64,000 nt of DNA, taken from positions 1 to 64,000 of the forward strand of contig JAUCBJ010000284.1 of NCBI GenBank assembly GCA_032718475.1, in the 5' to 3' direction. The position numbers were made by a program, and so were the translations under genes. The DNA comes from Nemertoderma westbladi (lineage: Eukaryota > Xenacoelomorpha > Nemertodermatida > Nemertodermatidae). This document shows, one piece after another, positions 42,525-52,300 of this stretch (its first letter is position 1; the number at the start of each line of letters is the position of its first letter). The notes beneath the pieces were generated by a model. The model was not told the origin of the DNA, did not search any database, and worked only from the letters and a program-made list of their open reading frames with translations.

Positions 42525-43140
42525 TTATACTTCTGGACTAGTAAAACCAGGTATTTCTGAGTAACCAATCAGTGAATCAATTATATCTCTGCAACTATCG
42601 ACTTTCCAATCTTCACCTACAGGTGTACAGTATATGCACTGGACATAATTTAATTTATTAACTACTACTGATGGCGTCAGATCATTAAGATCTACATCGC
42701 TACAATCATTAGCAATAGATCTTAGGTTATTACCGGTTGTACTTCTACAATCGGAGATAAATAAATTAGCAAGAAATTGAGCGCACAGCCTATCTGATTT
42801 TCGAATACAATTACAAAAAGTAACAAAATTCTTACATAGTATAACCCAAGGGTGTAAGAAACCTACAATTTCCTGAACAATAAACCTATGTGCATTAAAA
42901 GGAAGATGACACGCAATTCTCACGTTTGTATTCCAACTTGTTAAAAGCCTACGACATTCCTCGGATCTAAGATTCCAAGTGCAACTACCATAAAATGACA
43001 TAGCATACAACCTTTGAATATAAGTTATATTATTTGGGTGGGCAAAACCAAATTCCTGTCTAATATTATTTAACTTTCCAATAAACTGGCCTCTTTTACG
43101 TAAAATATCAACATTCAAAGAGCAATTATGCTGCGCCCAT
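42525..43140 (-). pseudogene. C-terminal remnant of another LINE
   Basis: A 197-residue open frame plus a little upstream. The order FGFAHPNNITYIQRLYAMSF, then YGSCTWNLRSEECRRLLTSW, then LPFNAHRFIVQEIVG is the post-RT region of several LINE proteins (the stretch that follows the thumb). It is 5'-truncated and belongs to neither of the other LINE families here. Confidence 0.65.
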
Positions 43141-43457
43141 AAGCATTTTAATGAGACAACCAGAACACGTGAAACGAATAGATAAATGAAAACCTGCAGT
43201 ATTCAAGTGTGAGACTTAAGTTCTGGACCTGTTAATGTCCCCCAATATATTTTGAAAGCAATTCTTTTGGGATGAAATACACCGAAGTGAGGAAAGGAAT
43301 CTTTAATTTTCAAATATAGTGATAGTAAGTGTTACTTATGTTGTTCACACAAATTCCTATTTAAGTAAAGGTCATTAAAACACATCCATGATTTACACAC
43401 TTTGTGAGTTTGCTCATGCGAACACCCCACCACTGCTACTGTAGATACCTACTATGT
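43141..43457. other. Intergenic, no gene seen
   Basis: Unique AT-rich sequence without features of note. Confidence 0.4.
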
Positions 43458-43463
43458 GTTCTA

Positions 43464-43647
43464 TATGAGGCGCCGTTAACGCCAAAAGGTCAGCAATAAT
43501 ATTAAAGGTTTTAAAAAGAATATTAGAGAATTTCAAAACATATTTTCGGCCGAAATTTCGGCCGAAAATATGTTTTGAAATTCTCTAATATTCTTTTTAA
43601 AACCTTTAATATTATTGCTGACCTTTTGGCGTTAATGGCGCCTCATA
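43464..43647. mobile_element. 184-bp near-perfect palindrome with 6-bp target duplication
   Basis: Two 92-bp arms meet without a spacer at 43555/43556 (CGAAA|TTTCG) and differ at one position (GCCGTTAAC versus GCCATTAAC). GTTCTA stands directly outside both ends (43458-43463 and 43648-43653). The termini are TATGAGGCGCC. Fits a foldback-type MITE. Confidence 0.9.
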
Positions 43648-43662
43648 GTTCTACACTACTAT

Positions 43663-43686
43663 AATCTCTCTCTCTCTCTCTCTCTC
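43663..43686. repeat. (TC)n microsatellite
   Basis: CTCTCT run of about 24 bases right after the palindrome. Confidence 0.85.
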
Positions 43687-43689
43687 CTT

Positions 43690-44443
43690 CATGACTCCGC
43701 TCTTTATTCGCTTGCGTTTCTTCGGAAATAATAATTAACAGGTGTCTTATTCCTTTGTTTGTTGGATCTTTGATTTTTTTATCTTTGATCTTTAAATTTT
43801 GCGTTAAAATATTGCCTCTGTGTTATTGATTGAGGAGGCATTAGTGTTTGACTTCGTCGTTTGACTTCTTGGCTCAACACTGCATCATTATCTTAGTTCG
43901 GCTTTCATTTACATATAAAGGTTTGTGGATTATACTTCCTCCTCCCCTTGTTTGTGAAATCCTTATACACTCTGCAATTAATACCGGTAGGTTACAGTTT
44001 GTGCTTCCTGTTTGTCCATCCATTCCTACTGTATGATGTGTTGTGTTGTATGTCTTATAATTCAGTCCAATTATTATTTGATTACCATTCAAAATATACG
44101 TAACCTCTAAACTACAAGTCATAACATATAGTTTTTACCAATAAACTTTAAGCTTAATAAATACTATTATGAATACTATTATACACATTCGTGGGGCGTC
44201 GCGCAGCACGCGAACTTGAGCAAGTTCGATTTGATCTGGAGTCAAAAGTTCGAGAGGCATTTGCCCGTAACTTTAAAAAATATTGGAACTTTTTCTCTAG
44301 TATGCCTATACAAAATTTGGTTGAAAATGGTTAACATCTTCAAAAGTTATTTACGAATGAATTCTTCATTGCAGACGGACAGACAGACGGACATTAAATT
44401 TTGTCCTATTTACTAATTATAATAGTGCGCTAAGGCCTTGTAA
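43690..44443. other. Intergenic; a Sau-like GTTCGA repeat near the right end
   Basis: No gene. The part 44205-44400 has a repeat-like look (GCACGCGAACTTGAGCAAGT at about 44208, then ACGGACAGACAGACGGACAT), similar in style to known interspersed repeats with GACAGACGGAC patches. Confidence 0.4.
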
Positions 44444-44450
44444 CAAAAAT
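44444..44450 (-). terminator. Pol III T-run terminator of tRNA-Cys
   Basis: Five T on the minus strand shortly after the tRNA 3' end. Confidence 0.6.
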
Positions 44451-44456
44451 TTTGAG

Positions 44457-44528
44457 AGGGGGCACCCAGATTTGAACTGGGGACCTCTCGATCTGCAGTC
44501 GAATGCTCTACCACTGAGCTATACCCCC
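44457..44528 (-). tRNA. tRNA-Cys (GCA)
   Basis: 72 bases on the minus strand fold as a full cloverleaf: acceptor GGGGGTA with TGCCCCC, D arm GCTCAGTGGTAGAGC, anticodon loop CTGCAGA with anticodon GCA, T arm AGTTCAAATC. A and B boxes are intact. A run of T on the minus strand (complement of 44445-44449) lies about 8 bases past the 3' end, a normal Pol III stop. There is no intron and no CCA in the DNA, so this is a nuclear gene, likely functional. Confidence 0.95.
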
Positions 44529-44530
44529 AC

Positions 44531-45112
44531 AATAGTAAGCTACTAATTACGATTAATTTTTTAACTGAGTCTTATGGACAATTGAGTAGTAATTACTTGA
44601 AACACATAATGATCCCACGAAAAGTATAGTCAAGCATTTGAAGCAATGGATGTACTAATATTGAATGGAAAGCTGGCAAAATGCGGGAGAATACTCGAAT
44701 CGCTTGTGGAAGAATTCGGATTCTTTATCCCTTAGAACATATTAACACCAATGATATATAAACCGTCACAAATCTTTAGATAAACCCTACTTTTTATAAT
44801 TTTAGGATGGATCTGGCATGTAATATAACTTATTTGACAATTATAATAGTATACATCTCCACTGGTAGAGCAGGATGTATAGTATAGTATATAGAACTTT
44901 ATAGAACGGGTGACTTTCTGCGACGGTTGAGATTACTTTGTGAGCTGTAGACACTTATAGTACACTATAATATCCTGTCAATCATAAATAGCTGCCCTTG
45001 GAGTGATTGCTGAATGAGAACGACACCATACTGCTGGGGAAGGTAACATTAGGGGTCTCACTGGAGCCGCTGGGGTTGACTGAGTCGATGGGAAATGCGT
45101 CAACCTCGTGTC
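44531..45112. other. Intergenic, no gene seen
   Basis: AT-rich, then a GC-richer patch close to the LINE insertion. Nothing was recognised. Confidence 0.4.
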
Positions 45113-45121
45113 ATGGTGACG

Positions 45122-46632
45122 CCCTGAGGTCTTTAAAATACCTGAGTGCTTAAAGCTCATCTATCCCATCATAGTAGACATGTACCGAACAACAAGAGTC
45201 CCACAAGAAATGAAAACAAATAAGTTGGTGCCAGTTCCCAAGAAGGGCAACCTAACACTCTATTGTTCTTTTCGGGGAATCTCATTGATCTCGATTGCTG
45301 CAAAGCTATACAATGTAATTCTATTAAATCGCATCAAGGATCCCATTGAGAGACTGCTCCGTGGAAATCAGAATGGGTTCCGTAAAGGTCGTGGGACCAT
45401 GGAGCCCATTTTGGCACTTAGAAGGATAATTGAAGAGTTATCAAAAAAGAAAGACAAGCATCTGGCTGTTATCTTTGTTGACTTCTTCAAGGCCTTTGAT
45501 TCAGTCTCTTGCTCACGTATGTTCAGCATACTTTCATTATATGGGATTCCTGATGAAATTATTGCAGCAATCAGATCAGTTTACGATGGTTCGACAACAT
45601 TTGTGTCTACTGTTGACGGTGACACAGAACCATATGAAGTGTTATGGGGCGTCCTCCAGGGAGACACACTTGCACCATTCTTGTTCATAATTGTTGTTGA
45701 CTATGTTCTACGCATGTCCTTAGATCATCATAATGATGATGGGATGATGATAACTCCACCCACTGGCTCCAGAAGTCGAGGAAATCCTGCCAAGTACCTA
45801 ACTGATCTAGACTTTGCTGATGACTTAGGAGTACTCTCAGAATCACTAGAGGGAGTCCAACGGCTCCTCAGCTCATTAGAACATGCTGTTTCTAGTGTTG
45901 GTCTTTTTATTAACTCCAGAAAGACCAAAATTTTGACAGTTAACTTTGAAAGTCCTCAGCAAGTCTCTGATCGGATGAGCATAATCTCAAAAGATGGTAT
46001 GCTTGACCATGTGGATGACTTCTGTTACCTGGGATCATGGATCCGGAAGTCAGGTGAGGACCTTCGAATACGTAAGGGAAAGGCATGGGCAGCCTTGAAT
46101 AGGCTTTCCAGGATTTGGAAGTCAATTAAAATTAATCGGAAACTTAAGGTCCGATTATTTAGAGCAGCAGTAGTTCCAGTACTCCTCTATGGGAGTCCAT
46201 GCTGGGCTCTAACTGCTGAGGACACCAAATCTCTGGATGGCACATTCACAAGAATGCTACGCCGGGTTCATTGTGTCAAGTACAATGCACACATCTCCAA
46301 CCAGACACTATATAACATTGGAGGTGTCTCATTGGTTCCCCCAAGCTTGACACTAGAACAAAATCGCCTCCGCTTTGCAGGACATTGCTTTCGCCGTGAG
46401 GACCAGCCAGTGCATAATCTTGTACTTTGGCAGCCTCATGGAGTGACTAAGCATGGTGGACAGCCCATGACTTTCTTGAGACGCAACTTAAAGGACACTG
46501 GCCTTGAAGATGCGGATGATCTAGCAAATGTCATGGGTGATAGGGAGTTGTGGCGGTGCAATTTTGTCGATAAGCCGGCACAGCATTCTTAAAAATGCAG
46601 CTGCAATGCAGCATGCCGATCCTAGTAGTAGT
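45122..46632 (+). mobile_element. RTE-like LINE, 5'-truncated copy with intact ORF and TSD
   Basis: Starts inside the reverse transcriptase (PEVFKIPECLKLIYPI) and ends with the family 3' end CCGATCCTAGTAGTAGTA. The flanks repeat ATGGTGACG at 45113-45121 and 46633-46641. The frame is uninterrupted. Very similar to the copies at 17834 and 35955, so insertion is recent. Confidence 0.93.
45180..46592 (+). CDS. Truncated RTE-like reverse transcriptase ORF
   Basis: 470 residues from the first ATG to the KPAQHS end. It keeps NGFRKGRGTMEPI, FVDFFKAFDSVSCSRM, WGVLQGDTLAPFLF, the catalytic DFADDLGVL and the C-terminal FAGHCFRREDQP, but lacks the endonuclease and the start of the RT finger domain. The frame is open back to the truncation point at 45122, so the ATG is only the first available one. 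Not functional for retrotransposition by itself. Confidence 0.85.
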   Translation: MYRTTRVPQEMKTNKLVPVPKKGNLTLYCSFRGISLISIAAKLYNVILLNRIKDPIERLLRGNQNGFRKGRGTMEPILALRRIIEELSKKKDKHLAVIFVDFFKAFDSVSCSRMFSILSLYGIPDEIIAAIRSVYDGSTTFVSTVDGDTEPYEVLWGVLQGDTLAPFLFIIVVDYVLRMSLDHHNDDGMMITPPTGSRSRGNPAKYLTDLDFADDLGVLSESLEGVQRLLSSLEHAVSSVGLFINSRKTKILTVNFESPQQVSDRMSIISKDGMLDHVDDFCYLGSWIRKSGEDLRIRKGKAWAALNRLSRIWKSIKINRKLKVRLFRAAVVPVLLYGSPCWALTAEDTKSLDGTFTRMLRRVHCVKYNAHISNQTLYNIGGVSLVPPSLTLEQNRLRFAGHCFRREDQPVHNLVLWQPHGVTKHGGQPMTFLRRNLKDTGLEDADDLANVMGDRELWRCNFVDKPAQHS

Positions 46633-46831
46633 ATGGTGACGCGGCTGCACATTCAACTTCGAATACGACCGTTGTTGTTGTTACCCTCATACTCACAGTC
46701 TTCTGAGTGCATCGGCAGACAAGGCGAACTCTATACATCTTTATAATTTATTATTGGTGTTATGCGTGAATGTGTGGTTTCATATTATTATAACTTTTGT
46801 TGGGCACAGCTTTTAAGAGTCGGCAATGATG

Positions 46832-46895
46832 TCTAGGTGGGATCGAACTAGTGACCTCCAGTTTGGAAGTCTGACGCTCTATATACGCTACTATA
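46832..46895 (-). pseudogene. tRNA-like relic
   Basis: The minus strand shows an anticodon-arm-like GTCAGACTTCCAAACTGGAG (TCC in the loop), then a B box GTTCGATCCC. The A-box side is disordered (repeated TATATA). Likely a decayed tRNA-Gly copy or SINE head. Confidence 0.5.
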
Positions 46896-47023
46896 TACAT
46901 GGTATATAGTCCATGTATTTATATATCCATGTATATTTATCCTATACATGGTATATACAGTAGTACGCCTTGTTGATGAGTCAACTTATTCCATCCGGTA
47001 GCCTACGAAAGGTTGCAGTGGGT

Positions 47024-47135
47024 GTGCGGACACTCCCCCCCCCCCGAACACTTCCCCCCCGGACAGTTCCCCCCCGTTCAAGTAGGACACTTCCCGCCCG
47101 GACACTTCCCCCCCGGACACTTTCCCCCCGACTGT
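47024..47135. repeat. C-rich tandem repeat of GGACACTTCCCCCC type
   Basis: About six imperfect units of 16-20 bp (CGGACACTCCCC, CGAACACTTCCCC, CGGACAGTTCCCC, AGGACACTTCCCGCC, CGGACACTTCCCC, CGGACACTTTCCCC). The short open frame that overlaps it is a by-product. Confidence 0.8.
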
Positions 47136-47739
47136 TCTTAACGTCGCACATTCTTATTTTTAATTTTGTAAGGTAAACGGACCACTATTGTGCAATAGTC
47201 TTCTTCAAATTGTAGCAGATGGGGATGAATATTATTGTTGCAATCAAATTTATACCTCTTCAGGGTAAAATCGACATGCGTCGACCTGTATTCTGCGTTC
47301 AGCATTACATATTGATAAATTAATTAATATTTTTAAAAGGATTTTGTTGAATTATAGAATATTGTAGTAATTTATATATAAATTTGGTTAACATTCAATA
47401 CAGCGCCTACTTTAGGCTTAGTCAATTTATTATCTGATGATACAAACATTAATCAATTATTTCAAAATGGTCTTAAAGTCTTTCACCACGGCCGCACAGG
47501 GAAATGCCGGGGTTTGGGGGCGGCAGCCCCCAACCAAAGAAGCGGGGGTTTGGGGGCGGTAGCCCCCAATTAAAAGAAAAACAAAGTGGATTCGTCACTA
47601 AGAGTGCAGCGTTCTTATAGTAACCATATCCTTCCTTTAGGTCCTCTACACATCCTCCATACCTCCAGCCATGCGCCTTAAACTGACTTTTTTTATAATA
47701 TATTTTTTCGTTTCATATTTTTTGTATTTTTAATTACAT
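47136..47739. other. Intergenic with two GGGGGC hairpins
   Basis: No gene. At about 47510-47570, two direct copies of GGGGTTTGGGGGCGG(C/T)AGCCCCCAA each form an 8-bp hairpin (TTGGGGGC with GCCCCCAA, 4-base loop). Confidence 0.6.
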
Positions 47740-47752
47740 CTACGATACTTTG

Positions 47753-47985
47753 CATTAGCGGGGTAGCTCAGTTGGTTGAGCGACGGGCCTGCAATCTATT
47801 GGTTGTAGGTTCAGCCCCGCCAGGGTCCACTCAGCCTTTCATCCACTGGGGTCGATAAAATGAGTACCAGTTAAATAACTGGGAGAAAATCTTGGGATAG
47901 GAGTAGCGCCCACCCCTACCCTCGGTAGCAGCTATCGAAAGAGGAGCCTTCGGGTCGCCTCCGGCTTCGGCCGACTGTTTGCTTG
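47753..47985 (+). mobile_element. Complete tRNA-derived SINE with 13-bp TSD
   Basis: Head: GCGGGGTAGCTCAGTTGG and GGTTCAGCCCCGCC are the tRNA-like A-box and B-box ends. Central part: TCAGCCTTTCATCC and GGGTCGATAAAATGAGTACC, a conserved core seen in invertebrate SINE superfamilies (Ceph-SINE or MetaSINE type; which one is not decided). The tail ends GACTGTTTGCTTG. The target duplication CTACGATACTTTG is exact at 47740-47752 and 47986-47998, so the element is whole and fairly young. Confidence 0.92.
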
Positions 47986-47998
47986 CTACGATACTTTG

Positions 47999-48324
47999 TA
48001 GTGCTATTTTGTTTAGTTTAATTTATAATATTAGTTCCTGAATAATATTTATATATTAATAATAAATAATATAATACTAGACATAAATTATTGCATTACA
48101 TTTTTATTACTTTGTTATTATTGTTATGGCTTTTAATCTTCTACTATTTAAGGAAGCAAAGGCAGAGATAGGCCGTGGCTAGTCCATTTAAAGAATTCGT
48201 GCCGTAACGAAAAAAAAATAATTTAAATCACAGTTTTATTTGATGTAAGTGTTGACCATCCAACAGCCTCGGTAATATTAGATATTATTGAATATTTTAG
48301 TGGTATTGTAATAAAATAACATAG
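47999..48324. other. Upstream region of the first fibrinogen-domain gene
   Basis: AT-rich with AATAATATTTATATATTAAT words. No clear promoter element can be named. Confidence 0.4.
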
Positions 48325-49386
48325 ATGGAGATATTGGCCGTTATTACTGCTCTGTTTGCGACATCAGGCTCGTTTGTCGAAGCGGGAGTATCCCTTCCGG
48401 CACTGAGCGCAACAGAAACTATTGCAATGCTTATGAGGCAATTGTTGACGTATTCCTACGAGGAATTTGATAATACATTATTTCAGAACCGCCTTAAATT
48501 TGTACAGATCGATTTGGTTATGAACAACATTAGACGTGACATTGGGGATATAGATAACACAGTAAATAACATGGAAAGTTCGAGTAACTATGCGGATCTG
48601 TCTCACAAAGCAAAGGAAATCGAATCTATTATGAAACATATAGGAGAATACGGTGTCGGCTTGTCGGATACATGCTACATGCTGTACCAACATCTAGATC
48701 CCATGGGACGCTCTTTATTCCATTGCGACATCCACGAACCCCATGGCCCCTGGGTTATAATACAAAGAAGAGTCGACGATCGCGAAAACTTCAAGCGCAA
48801 CTGGACTGACTACCAACGGGGTTTCGGTATGAAACAGGGTAACTTTTGGATTGGACTCGACAACATAGCTAAATTAACTGAAAATGGCTCTGCTACACTC
48901 ATGGTTAAAATCTTTAAGGAGATCTACGGTGCCGCTACTTTCACATCCTATATATATCACAATTTTACTATTGAACAAGACAATGAATATCGGATGACAT
49001 ATTTAAATGGAGGATATTTGGAGAATGGAGATTTCATTGTTGACCCTTCATTTGCATTCTTCAATAAAAGTGAAGGAAACGGATTTCAAGGTCTTTATGG
49101 TTCTACGTTTTCTACCCCAGATATATACCAGCCCTCATACGAACATTCAAAAAATTGTCCAGCGTTGTTCGGAGGTGGTTGGTGGTATGAATATTCTGAC
49201 ATTGTACGATATGAACAGTGTACGTCTTCAAATCCCAATGGCGAATATTCATTTGAAACGGAAATTGATTGGGGAATGTTTTGGTACGATCGCGACAATC
49301 TTGTCTACAAAGTTGAGATGAAAATACAAATAGATAAAGAAAACCTCATTCGCTTTCTAGAGGAAGGTGGTGGGGTTTTTGTATAA
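48325..49386 (+). CDS. Secreted fibrinogen-related (FReD) protein 1
   Basis: 353 residues, single exon. A signal peptide covers residues 1 to about 20 (hydrophobic to SFVEA). Residues 25-110 are helical and may form a short coiled coil. The fibrinogen C-terminal domain is about 117-337: PWVIIQRRVDDRENFKRNWT, the GFGMKQGNFWIGLDNI core, GGGWWYEY and SSNPNGEY. Cysteine pairs Cys117/Cys134 and Cys278/Cys299 sit where the domain's two disulphides are expected. The loop STPDIYQPSYEHSKNC has lost the second aspartate of the usual Ca2+ site. Such proteins bind carbohydrate or acetylated ligands and often act in innate recognition; this role is inferred. The last 11 residues (RFLEEGGGVFV) have no counterpart in its paralogue and are encoded by the first unit of the 65-bp array that follows. 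The paralogue at 56.7 kb lies on the same strand. Confidence 0.92.
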   Translation: MEILAVITALFATSGSFVEAGVSLPALSATETIAMLMRQLLTYSYEEFDNTLFQNRLKFVQIDLVMNNIRRDIGDIDNTVNNMESSSNYADLSHKAKEIESIMKHIGEYGVGLSDTCYMLYQHLDPMGRSLFHCDIHEPHGPWVIIQRRVDDRENFKRNWTDYQRGFGMKQGNFWIGLDNIAKLTENGSATLMVKIFKEIYGAATFTSYIYHNFTIEQDNEYRMTYLNGGYLENGDFIVDPSFAFFNKSEGNGFQGLYGSTFSTPDIYQPSYEHSKNCPALFGGGWWYEYSDIVRYEQCTSSNPNGEYSFETEIDWGMFWYDRDNLVYKVEMKIQIDKENLIRFLEEGGGVFV

Positions 49387-52300
49387 TTATAAGATTCATT
49401 AGGGCCTACTTCTATCGCTTTCTAGAGGAAGGTGGCGGGGTTTTAGTATAATGTTAAGATTCATTAGGGCCTACTTCTATCGCTTTCTAGAGGAAGGTGG
49501 TGGGGTTTTAGTATAATGTTAAGATTCATTAGGGCCTACTTCTATCGCTTTCTAGAGGAAGGTGGTGGGGTTTTAGTATAATTTTAAGATTCATTAGGGC
49601 CTACTTCTATCGCTTTCTAGAGGAAGGTGGTGGGGTTTTTGTATAATTATAAGATTCATTAGGGCCTACTTCTATCGCTTTCTAGAGGAAGGTGGTGGGG
49701 TTTTAGTATAATTTTAAGATTCATTAGGGCCTACTTCTATCGCTTTCTAGAGGAAGGTGGTGGGGTTTTAGTATAATTTTAAGATTCATTAGGGCCTACT
49801 TCTATCGCTTTCTAGAGGAAGGTGGTGGGGTTTTAGTATAATGTTAAGATTCATTAGGGCCTACTTCTATCGCTTTCTAGAGGAAGGTGGTGGGGTTTTA
49901 GTATAATTTTAAGATTCATTAGGGCCTACTTCTATCGCTTTCTAGAGGAAGGTGGTGGGGTTTTAGTATAATGTTAAGATTCATTAGGGCCTAGTTCTAT
50001 CGCTTTCTAGAGGAAGGTGGTGGGGTTTTAGTATAATGTTAAGATTCATTAGGGCCTACTTCTATCGCTTTCTAGAGGAAGGTGGTGGGGTTTTTGTATA
50101 ATTATAAGATTCATTAGGGCCTACTTCTATCGCTTTCTAGAGGAAGGTGGTGGGGTTTTTGTATAATTATAAGATTCATTAGGGCCTACTTCTATCGCTT
50201 TCTAGAGGAAGGTGGTGGGGTTTTTGTATAATTATAAGATTCATTAGGGCCTACTTCTATCGCTTTCTAGAGGAAGGTGGTGGGGTTTTAGTATAATTTT
50301 AAGATTCATTAGGGCCTACTTCTATCGCTTTCTAGAGGAAGGTGGTGGGGTTTTTGTATAATTATAAGATTCATTAGGGCCTACTTCTATCGCTTTCTAG
50401 AGGAAGGTGGTGGGGTTTTTGTATAATTATAAGATTCATTAGGGCCTACTTCTATCGCTTTCTAGAGGAAGGTGGTGGGGTTTTAGTATAATTTTAAAAT
50501 TCATTAGGGCCTACTTCTATCGCTTTCTAGAGGAAGGTGGTGGGGTTTTAGTATAATTTTAAGATTCATTAGGGCCTACTTCTATCGCTTTCTAGAGGAA
50601 GGTGGTGGGGTTTTAGTATAATTTTAAGATTTATTAGGGCCTACTTCTATCGCTTTCTAGAGGAAGGTGGTGGGGGTTTAGTATAATTTTAAGATTCATT
50701 AGGGCCTACTTCTATCGCTTTCTAGAGGAAGGTGGTGGGGTTTTAGTATAATTTTAAGATTCATTAGGGCCTACTTCTATCGCTTTCTAGAGGAAGGTGG
50801 TGGGGTTTTAGTATAACTTTAAGATACATTAGGGCCTACTTCTATCGCTTTCTAGAGGAAGGTGGTGGGGTTTTAGTATAATTTTAAGATTTATTAGGGC
50901 CTACTTCTATCGCTTTCTAGAGGAAGGTGGTGGGGTTTTAGTATAATTTTAAGATTCATTAGGGCCTACTTCTATCGCTTTCTAGAGGAAGGTGGTGGGG
51001 TTTTAGTATAATTTTAAGATTCATTAGGGCCTACTTCTATCGCTTTCTAGAGGAAGGTGGTGGGGTTTTAGTATAATTTCAAGATTCATTAGGGCCTACT
51101 TCTATCGCTTTCTAGAGGAAGGTGGTGGGGTTTTAGTATAATTTTAAGATTCATTAGGGCCTACTTCTATCGCTTTCTAGAGGAAGGTGGTGGGGTTTTA
51201 GTATAATTTTAAGATTCATTAGGGCCTACTTCTATCGCTTTCTAGAGGAAGGTGGTGGGGTTTTAGTATAATTTTAAGATTCATTAGGGCCTACTTCTAT
51301 CGCTTTCTTGAGGAAGGTGGTGGGGTTTTAGTATAATTTTAAGATTCATTAGGGCCTACTTCTATCGCTTTCTAGAGGAAGCTGGTGGGGTTTTAGTATA
51401 ATTTTAAGATTCATTAGGGCCTACTTCTATCGCTTTCTAGAGGAAGGTGGTGGGGTTTTAGTATAATTTTAAGATTCATTAGGGCCTACTTCTATCGCTT
51501 TCTAGAGGAAGGTGGTGGGGTTTTAGTATAATGTTAAGATTCATTAGGGCCTACTTCTATCGCTTTCTAGAGGAAGGTGGTGGGGTTTTAGTATAATTTT
51601 AAGATTCATTAGGGCCTACTTCTATCGCTTTCTAGAGGAAGGTGGTGGGGTTTTAGTATAATGTTAAGATTCATTAGGGCCTACTTCTATCGCTTTCTAG
51701 AGGAAGGTGGTGGGGTTTTAGTATAATTTTAAGATTCATTAGGGCCTACTTCTATCGCTTTCTAGAGGAAGGTGGTGGGGTTTTAGTATAATGTTAAGAT
51801 TCATTAGGGCCTACTTCTATCGCTTTCTAGAGGAAGGTGGTGGGGTTTTAGTATAATTTTAAGATTCATTAGGGCCTACTTCTATCGCTTTCTAGAGGAA
51901 GGTGGTGGGGTTTTAGTATAATTTTAAGATTCATTAGGGCCTACTTCTATCGCTTTCTAGAGGAAGGTGGTGGGGTTTTAGTATAATTTTAAGATTCATT
52001 AGGGCCTACTTCTATCGCTTTCTAGAGGAAGGTGGTGGGGTTTTTGTATAATTATAAGATTCATTAGGGCCTACTTCTATCGCTTTCTAGAGGAAGGTGG
52101 TGGGGTTTTAGTATAATTTTAAGATTCATTAGGGCCTACTTCTATCGCTTTCTAGAGGAAGGTGGTGGGGTTTTAGTATAATTTTAAGATTCATTAGGGC
52201 CTACTTCTATCGCTTTCTAGAGGAAGGTGGTGGGGTTTTAGTATAATGTTAAGATTCATTAGGGCCTAGTTCTATCGCTTTCTAGAGGAAGGTGGTGGGG

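Noticed and set aside
47753-47830. Functional tRNA gene
   Set aside because: The head lacks proper anticodon-arm pairing and continues into a SINE body flanked by target duplications.
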